Assembly: GCA_015661095.1 (NCBI GenBank)
Contig: JACVQI010000052.1
Location: 1-10,297 of the forward strand
DNA: 10,297 nt
Origin: Gammaproteobacteria bacterium
GTDB taxonomy: Bacteria > Pseudomonadota > Gammaproteobacteria > Eutrophobiales > Eutrophobiaceae
Direction: 5' to 3'
Below, in pieces: positions 6,363-10,297 of the stretch. Both the position numbers and the translations under genes were made by a program. The notes under the pieces were generated by a model. It was given only the letters and a program-made list of their open reading frames with translations, had not been told where the DNA came from and made no database searches. Position 1 is the stretch's first letter. Every line of letters begins with the position of its first letter.

Positions 6363-8012
6363 ATGAGTCTGATAAACAGCATGCTGGCGGGCCTGGAAGA
6401 CAGGCAGGCTTATTTATCCGAGGGTCGGAATTTGGTTTTCGATGGTCTGTCTCCCGTCAATGACGATAATTTCCACAAGTCAGATCACAAGTCCTCCGCA
6501 TTCATCGTCATAATCATTTTCCTGACACTCGCGGTTTTGGCATCAGTTCAGGCCTACCGATATTACGCTGGTAACAGTTCGGGGGGCATGGCTGTTAAAA
6601 CAGTGGCTGCAGAACCTGACAGCCATATCAGTCCGCCTGCGCCAGAAGTCAGGTCAGTCACAACTGCGGGTAAGGATGTGCCATCCAAAATAGCCGGTGG
6701 AGAGTCCAGCCAGCCATTGACCATTGACAGCGAGACCACTCTGAGAATGGATTACCGTTTGTCTGGAACTCCAGCAGCAGCGACGGAATCAGAAGCTGAG
6801 AAAGCAGCAACTGTTGTCAGCGATTTAACGGCTGAGAAATCAGAAACAGTTGTCAATGTGCCAGTGGCTGACAAAACGGAAATAGTCCCCAGCGCGCCAG
6901 TGACTGAAAAATTAGATACGGTTGCCAGCGAACCGATGACTAAAAAAATAGCTGCAACTGCAAGTGAACCATCATCACCCTCAATCCAAAAACCATCCAT
7001 ATCTGCAATAGACGTTGATTTGCTTGATGGTGCAGGATCGAATGTGCGGCTGATGTTGAATGAGAAGGCTGATTACCGCGTTTACGAGTTGAATAAACCG
7101 GATCGTGTAGTAGTTGAATTTGCTGAATATTTGCAGTTGCCGGAGATGTTGCCCTTACCAAGCATGACCGGCGTCATCAATAAGATCCGGGGACATCATC
7201 TGGATAACAGAACTAAAAGGACCATGCTGGTTTTCGAACTCATGGAAGCCAGCCGGGTACAAAAGGCTGAGTTCAGTGACACTGTCGCGGGACATGAGTT
7301 AGTCATTCAAATCGTTCCGGTTAATATGTCCGTACAAAATACCTCCACGCCTACCGAGGTCGATGTTGAAGATGCTGAATTACAGACTGATACAGTGGTG
7401 TACAAGCAAAAAGAAGGTACCGTTTCACGTACCATAAACCAGAGCTCTCCGGATGAAATTCTGAACCGGGGACTGAGTTATTATCAAAAAGGCCAGATCA
7501 GTAAAGGCCTGGACGAAATTTTGAACGCACTCGAGGCGGAGCCCCGTCACATACAGGCCAGAACAACTCTGGTTAACATGTTAATCGAACAAAACCGTAT
7601 TAATGATGCCCAGGATGTGCTGAGTAAAGGAATTGCCTTACTGCCGGATCAATATGACTGGTTGAAATTGAAAGCGAAACTGCTGGTCAGGTTAAATAGA
7701 AGTAATGATGCGATAGAAACACTTATCAAATCAGGGCCCGATATCAACCTTGACCCGGATTATTATGCATTTCTGGCTGCCCTGCTGCAGCAACAAGGCA
7801 GGAATGTAGAAGCGGCGGAATACTACCGTAATGTTGTCAATGTCAAAAGAAATAACGGTGTCTGGTGGATGGGACTGGGTATTTCCCTGGAGCGCATCGG
7901 CGAGCAGACCCAGGCAAAAGATGCATATAAAACCGCCATAACCGATCAATCATTGTCACCGGATATCCGGAATTATGTAAGTAACAGGTTGTCCGCCCTC
8001 AGCGGGCCATAA
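6363..8012 (+). CDS. mshN: MSHA biogenesis protein MshN with AMIN and TPR domains
   Basis: Inner-membrane-anchored periplasmic protein of 549 residues. The N-terminus M-S-L-I-N-S-M-L-A-G-L-E-D-R-Q is the conserved MshN start. One membrane helix lies at about 45-66, then a low-complexity linker with five 12-residue repeats (145-204). A region at about 213-319 reads like an AMIN domain: V-R-L-M-L-N-E-K-A-D-Y-R-V, then D-R-V-V-V-E-F, I-N-K-I-R-G, and M-L-V-F-E-L near the end. TPR-type helices run from about 367 to 545. AMIN domains bind peptidoglycan and are usually found in PilQ secretins and AmiC. The TPR part could contact MshM or MshL. The combination suggests that MshN, like GspB/ExeB beside ExeA, places or stabilises the secretin in the wall (inference). 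No clear ribosome binding site is visible. It is followed 4 nt later by mshE. Confidence 0.85.
   Translation: MSLINSMLAGLEDRQAYLSEGRNLVFDGLSPVNDDNFHKSDHKSSAFIVIIIFLTLAVLASVQAYRYYAGNSSGGMAVKTVAAEPDSHISPPAPEVRSVTTAGKDVPSKIAGGESSQPLTIDSETTLRMDYRLSGTPAAATESEAEKAATVVSDLTAEKSETVVNVPVADKTEIVPSAPVTEKLDTVASEPMTKKIAATASEPSSPSIQKPSISAIDVDLLDGAGSNVRLMLNEKADYRVYELNKPDRVVVEFAEYLQLPEMLPLPSMTGVINKIRGHHLDNRTKRTMLVFELMEASRVQKAEFSDTVAGHELVIQIVPVNMSVQNTSTPTEVDVEDAELQTDTVVYKQKEGTVSRTINQSSPDEILNRGLSYYQKGQISKGLDEILNALEAEPRHIQARTTLVNMLIEQNRINDAQDVLSKGIALLPDQYDWLKLKAKLLVRLNRSNDAIETLIKSGPDINLDPDYYAFLAALLQQQGRNVEAAEYYRNVVNVKRNNGVWWMGLGISLERIGEQTQAKDAYKTAITDQSLSPDIRNYVSNRLSALSGP
6795..6974 (+). repeat. Five tandem 36-bp units in mshN (12-residue protein repeat)
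   Basis: Five consecutive in-frame 36-bp units begin at 6795, 6831, 6867, 6903 and 6939. They encode AEKAATVVSDLT, AEKSETVVNVPV, ADKTEIVPSAPV, TEKLDTVASEPM and TKKIAATASEPS. The period is exactly 12 residues with no insertions, while the DNA has diverged clearly, more so in later units. The array lies between the membrane helix and the AMIN-like domain and probably forms a flexible periplasmic linker whose length could vary among strains. Confidence 0.8.
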
Positions 8013-8016
8013 CTTC

Positions 8017-9783
8017 ATGATACCGCGCAAGAAGGTTCGTATTGGTGACTTACTGATACAGGGTAAGGTCATCTCCCAGGCCCAGCTGGAACAAGCACTC
8101 ACGGACCAGAAAAAAACCGGGCGTAAACTGGGCCAGGTCCTGATCGATAACGGCTTTGCCACGGAAGATTCCATCCTCAAGACCCTGTCAGAACAACTGA
8201 AGATCCCCTATGTCGATTTGCTGCATTACAAGTTTAATCCGGATATCGTCCGGCTGATACCGGAAATCCAGGCGCGCCGCTTCCGCATCATCGCCTTGTC
8301 CAGTGACACTTCGGGGGTGCTGGTCGGTATGGCTGATCCGACCAATATCTTCGCTTACGACGAACTGTCCAATATACTGAACCGGCCGATCCGTATGGCG
8401 GTGGTCAAGGAAAGAGATCTCCTGCAAACCATGGACACGGTCTATCGTAAGACGGACGTCATTACTGAGTTCGCGGGTGAGCTCAGTGATGAATTGTCCA
8501 AGGGTGACATCAGTCTGGAACAGCTGATGGCGACTGCTGATGTCGCTGATGCGCCGGTCGTCCGCTTGTTGCAATCGTTGTTTGAAGATGCCATCCAGAT
8601 TGGCAGTTCCGATATCCACATCGAGCCGGATGAGAAAGTACTGCGCATCCGGCAACGTGTCGATGGTGTTTTGCAGGAACACATCATGAATGAGGTGCGG
8701 ATAGCGCCGGCACTGGTGTTACGCCTGAAATTGATTTCCGGTCTGGATATTTCCGAGAAGCGCCTGCCCCAGGATGGGCGCTTCAGTATAATTGTGAATA
8801 ACAAGCACATCGATGTGCGACTCTCGACCATGCCAGTCGCCTATGGCGAATCGGTGGTCATGCGTCTCCTGGATCAGACCGGCGGTATGATCGATTTAGA
8901 AAAATTGGGTATGCCGGAAAATATCCTCACCCGGGTCAAGGCGTTGATCACCAGACCACATGGCATGGTTCTGGTCACTGGGCCAACCGGTAGCGGGAAG
9001 ACAACCACGCTGTATTCCGCATTGAAGCTGCTGAATGTTCCGGAGGTGAAAATCATCACCGTCGAAGATCCGGTCGAATACAAAATCTCTCGCATCAATC
9101 AGGTGCAGGTGAATACTGATATCGGCCTGACCTTCGCCAGAGTGCTGCGTTCCGTGTTGCGCCAGGATCCGGATATCGTCCTGATCGGTGAAATGCGCGA
9201 TGAAGAGACCTCCGAAATCGGCCTGCGCGCGGCCATGACCGGTCACATGGTGCTGTCCACTCTGCATACTAACGACGCGATCAGTACCGTCAACCGACTG
9301 CTGGATATGGGAATAAAAAATTACCTGCTCGCTTCAGCACTGCATGCGATACTGGCGCAGCGGCTGGTGCGTCGAATCTGCCGGAGCTGTATCCAGCCGA
9401 CTGAGATAACCAGCCGGCAGCTGGCATGGGTCACGACGCATGGCACGCAATCCGCTCAGAATGTACAGTTCCAGAAAGGTATAGGCTGCCCGCATTGCAG
9501 TTATTCGGGTTACTCCGGAAGAATCGGCGTGTATGAACTGCTGGAATTCGATCAAAAACTGTCCGACGCCCTGGCGCATGATGACGGCACCAGTTTTACC
9601 AGATTAGCGCGAAATATTCCCGGATTCATCTCCCTGGAAACGGTCGCCTTGCAGGATGCCATCAACGGTATCACCACCGTGGATGAAGTATTGAGAATTT
9701 CTGCGGACGTGGAGGCCTTTACCGAAGAAATCGTTACCGGAAAGGAGACCTCTGATACTCATTCTGATTCGATCCCGGGATAA
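8017..9783 (+). CDS. mshE: MSHA pilus extension ATPase MshE (c-di-GMP-binding)
   Basis: Cytoplasmic secretion ATPase of the GspE/PilB family, 588 residues, which powers pilus polymerisation. The N-terminal MshEN region holds two 24-residue c-di-GMP-binding motifs in tandem, R8-Q31 (R-I-G-D-L-L-I-Q-G...L-x-x-A-L-x-x-Q) and K37-Q60 (K-L-G-Q-V-L-I-D-N-G...L-x-x-L-x-x-Q), separated by five residues as in known MshE proteins. The ATPase part shows Walker A G-P-T-G-S-G-K-T-T (322-330), the Asp box V-E-D-P-V-E-Y (349-355), Walker B I-V-L-I-G-E-M-R-D-E-E-T (387-398), the His box T-G-H-M-V-L-S-T-L-H-T-N-D (408-420) and a zinc-type tetracysteine, C455/C458 and C491/C494. A short hydrophilic tail of about 20 residues ends it. 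All catalytic motifs look intact. The start lies 4 nt after the mshN stop without a strong ribosome binding site. Confidence 0.95.
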   Translation: MIPRKKVRIGDLLIQGKVISQAQLEQALTDQKKTGRKLGQVLIDNGFATEDSILKTLSEQLKIPYVDLLHYKFNPDIVRLIPEIQARRFRIIALSSDTSGVLVGMADPTNIFAYDELSNILNRPIRMAVVKERDLLQTMDTVYRKTDVITEFAGELSDELSKGDISLEQLMATADVADAPVVRLLQSLFEDAIQIGSSDIHIEPDEKVLRIRQRVDGVLQEHIMNEVRIAPALVLRLKLISGLDISEKRLPQDGRFSIIVNNKHIDVRLSTMPVAYGESVVMRLLDQTGGMIDLEKLGMPENILTRVKALITRPHGMVLVTGPTGSGKTTTLYSALKLLNVPEVKIITVEDPVEYKISRINQVQVNTDIGLTFARVLRSVLRQDPDIVLIGEMRDEETSEIGLRAAMTGHMVLSTLHTNDAISTVNRLLDMGIKNYLLASALHAILAQRLVRRICRSCIQPTEITSRQLAWVTTHGTQSAQNVQFQKGIGCPHCSYSGYSGRIGVYELLEFDQKLSDALAHDDGTSFTRLARNIPGFISLETVALQDAINGITTVDEVLRISADVEAFTEEIVTGKETSDTHSDSIPG

Positions 9784-9786
9784 GGA

Positions 9787-10297
9787 ATGGCCCATTTCCA
9801 GTACAAGGCCCGCAGCGCCCGTGGGGATTTGATCCAGGGTACGATCGAATCCGGTTCCATCGATGCCGTAGCATCTCAATTGATCAACAGCGGTATAACC
9901 CCGATTAATATCGCTGAAACAAAGCAGCAGACTGGTGATATCGATATCGGCAAATGGCTGTCCAGCAACCGTCCGCCGACCTTGCAAGACCTGATCTTGT
10001 TCAGCCGCCAGATGTTTACCCTCATGAAAGCCGGCGTGCCGATGGTGCGATCGGTTACCGGATTGATACAGTCGACCCGTAACCTGAAACTGGTCGCTAC
10101 GCTGCGGGATATGCTGGCGCATGTTGAATCGGGGCAGGAGTTAAGCACAGCCCTGGCGCGCCACCCCGATATCTTCACCACATTATTTGTCAGCATGGTC
10201 CGGGTTGGCGAAAATACCGGGCGGCTGGATGAATCTTTTCTGCAGATATCATTGTATATGGAAAGGGAGAAGGAAACACGGGAACGAATCAAGGCGG
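9787..10297 (+). CDS. mshG: MSHA platform protein MshG, N-terminal part (3' truncated by window edge)
   Basis: The frame opens at ATG 9787, 3 nt after the mshE stop, and stays open to the window end, giving 170 residues. The protein belongs to the PilC/GspF polytopic platform family, which sits in the inner membrane and couples MshE to pilin assembly. It starts with M-A-H-F-Q-Y-K-A, as is usual in the family, and a cytoplasmic N-terminal domain follows. The first T2SSF domain begins near residue 69, with L-F-S-R-Q-M-F-T-L-M-K-A-G-V-P (71-85) and V-R-V-G-E-N-T-G-R-L-D-E (138-149), both strong signatures. The window stops before the first membrane helix. GGGA at 9777-9780 and AAGGA at 9782-9786 are the nearest ribosome binding candidates. 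The mshE-mshG order matches classical MSHA loci; mshF and the pilin genes would be expected further on unless they lie upstream, near mshQ. Confidence 0.93.
   Translation, partial: MAHFQYKARSARGDLIQGTIESGSIDAVASQLINSGITPINIAETKQQTGDIDIGKWLSSNRPPTLQDLILFSRQMFTLMKAGVPMVRSVTGLIQSTRNLKLVATLRDMLAHVESGQELSTALARHPDIFTTLFVSMVRVGENTGRLDESFLQISLYMEREKETRERIKA

Noticed and set aside
8188..8682. Long antisense frames opposite mshE (also 8896-9267 and 9604-10122)
   Set aside because: They lie opposite well-conserved mshE/mshG codons, show no family motifs, and arise from codon bias of the sense gene.

Overview
The window carries most of the secretion and assembly half of an MSHA-type (mannose-sensitive haemagglutinin) type IV pilus locus. 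All genes are on the + strand and packed like a single operon. Recognisable families, conserved motifs and gene order support a Gram-negative proteobacterium, most likely a gammaproteobacterium (a betaproteobacterium cannot be excluded). Two envelope signals fit this: an outer-membrane secretin with a lipoprotein signal, and a c-di-GMP-binding MshE-type ATPase. Base composition over the operon is moderate, and no mobile element, tRNA, rRNA or CRISPR was seen.

Layout: (1) positions 1-830 are the 3' end of an MshQ-like gene (DUF6701 family), cut by the window edge. (2) Positions 831-1103 are an AT-rich intergenic region with a near-consensus sigma-54 promoter at 914-929 and a perfect IHF-consensus match at 841-853. 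Two overlapping inverted repeats lie just upstream, inside the end of mshQ (762-798). (3) From 1104 to the window end run mshI, a PilN-type mshI2, mshJ, mshK, mshL, mshM, mshN, mshE and the start of mshG. Gene junctions are overlaps or short gaps, except 50 nt between mshM and mshN.

How the genes work together: MshI (PilM-like), the PilN-type protein, MshJ (PilO-like) and MshK (PilP/GspC-like) would form the inner-membrane alignment complex. MshL is the outer-membrane secretin through which the pilus exits. MshM (ExeA/GspA-type AAA+ ATPase) and MshN (membrane-anchored, here with AMIN and TPR domains) probably help place the secretin in the cell wall. MshE is the extension ATPase, with an N-terminal c-di-GMP sensor, and MshG is the platform protein. 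MshQ, upstream, is a putative pilus-associated surface protein.

The system itself is known. Less ordinary features are mshQ lying immediately before mshI rather than at the far end of the locus, the apparent sigma-54/IHF control region, an AMIN domain in MshN but none visible in the secretin, a five-unit 12-residue tandem repeat in MshN, and a sharp GC change inside mshQ.
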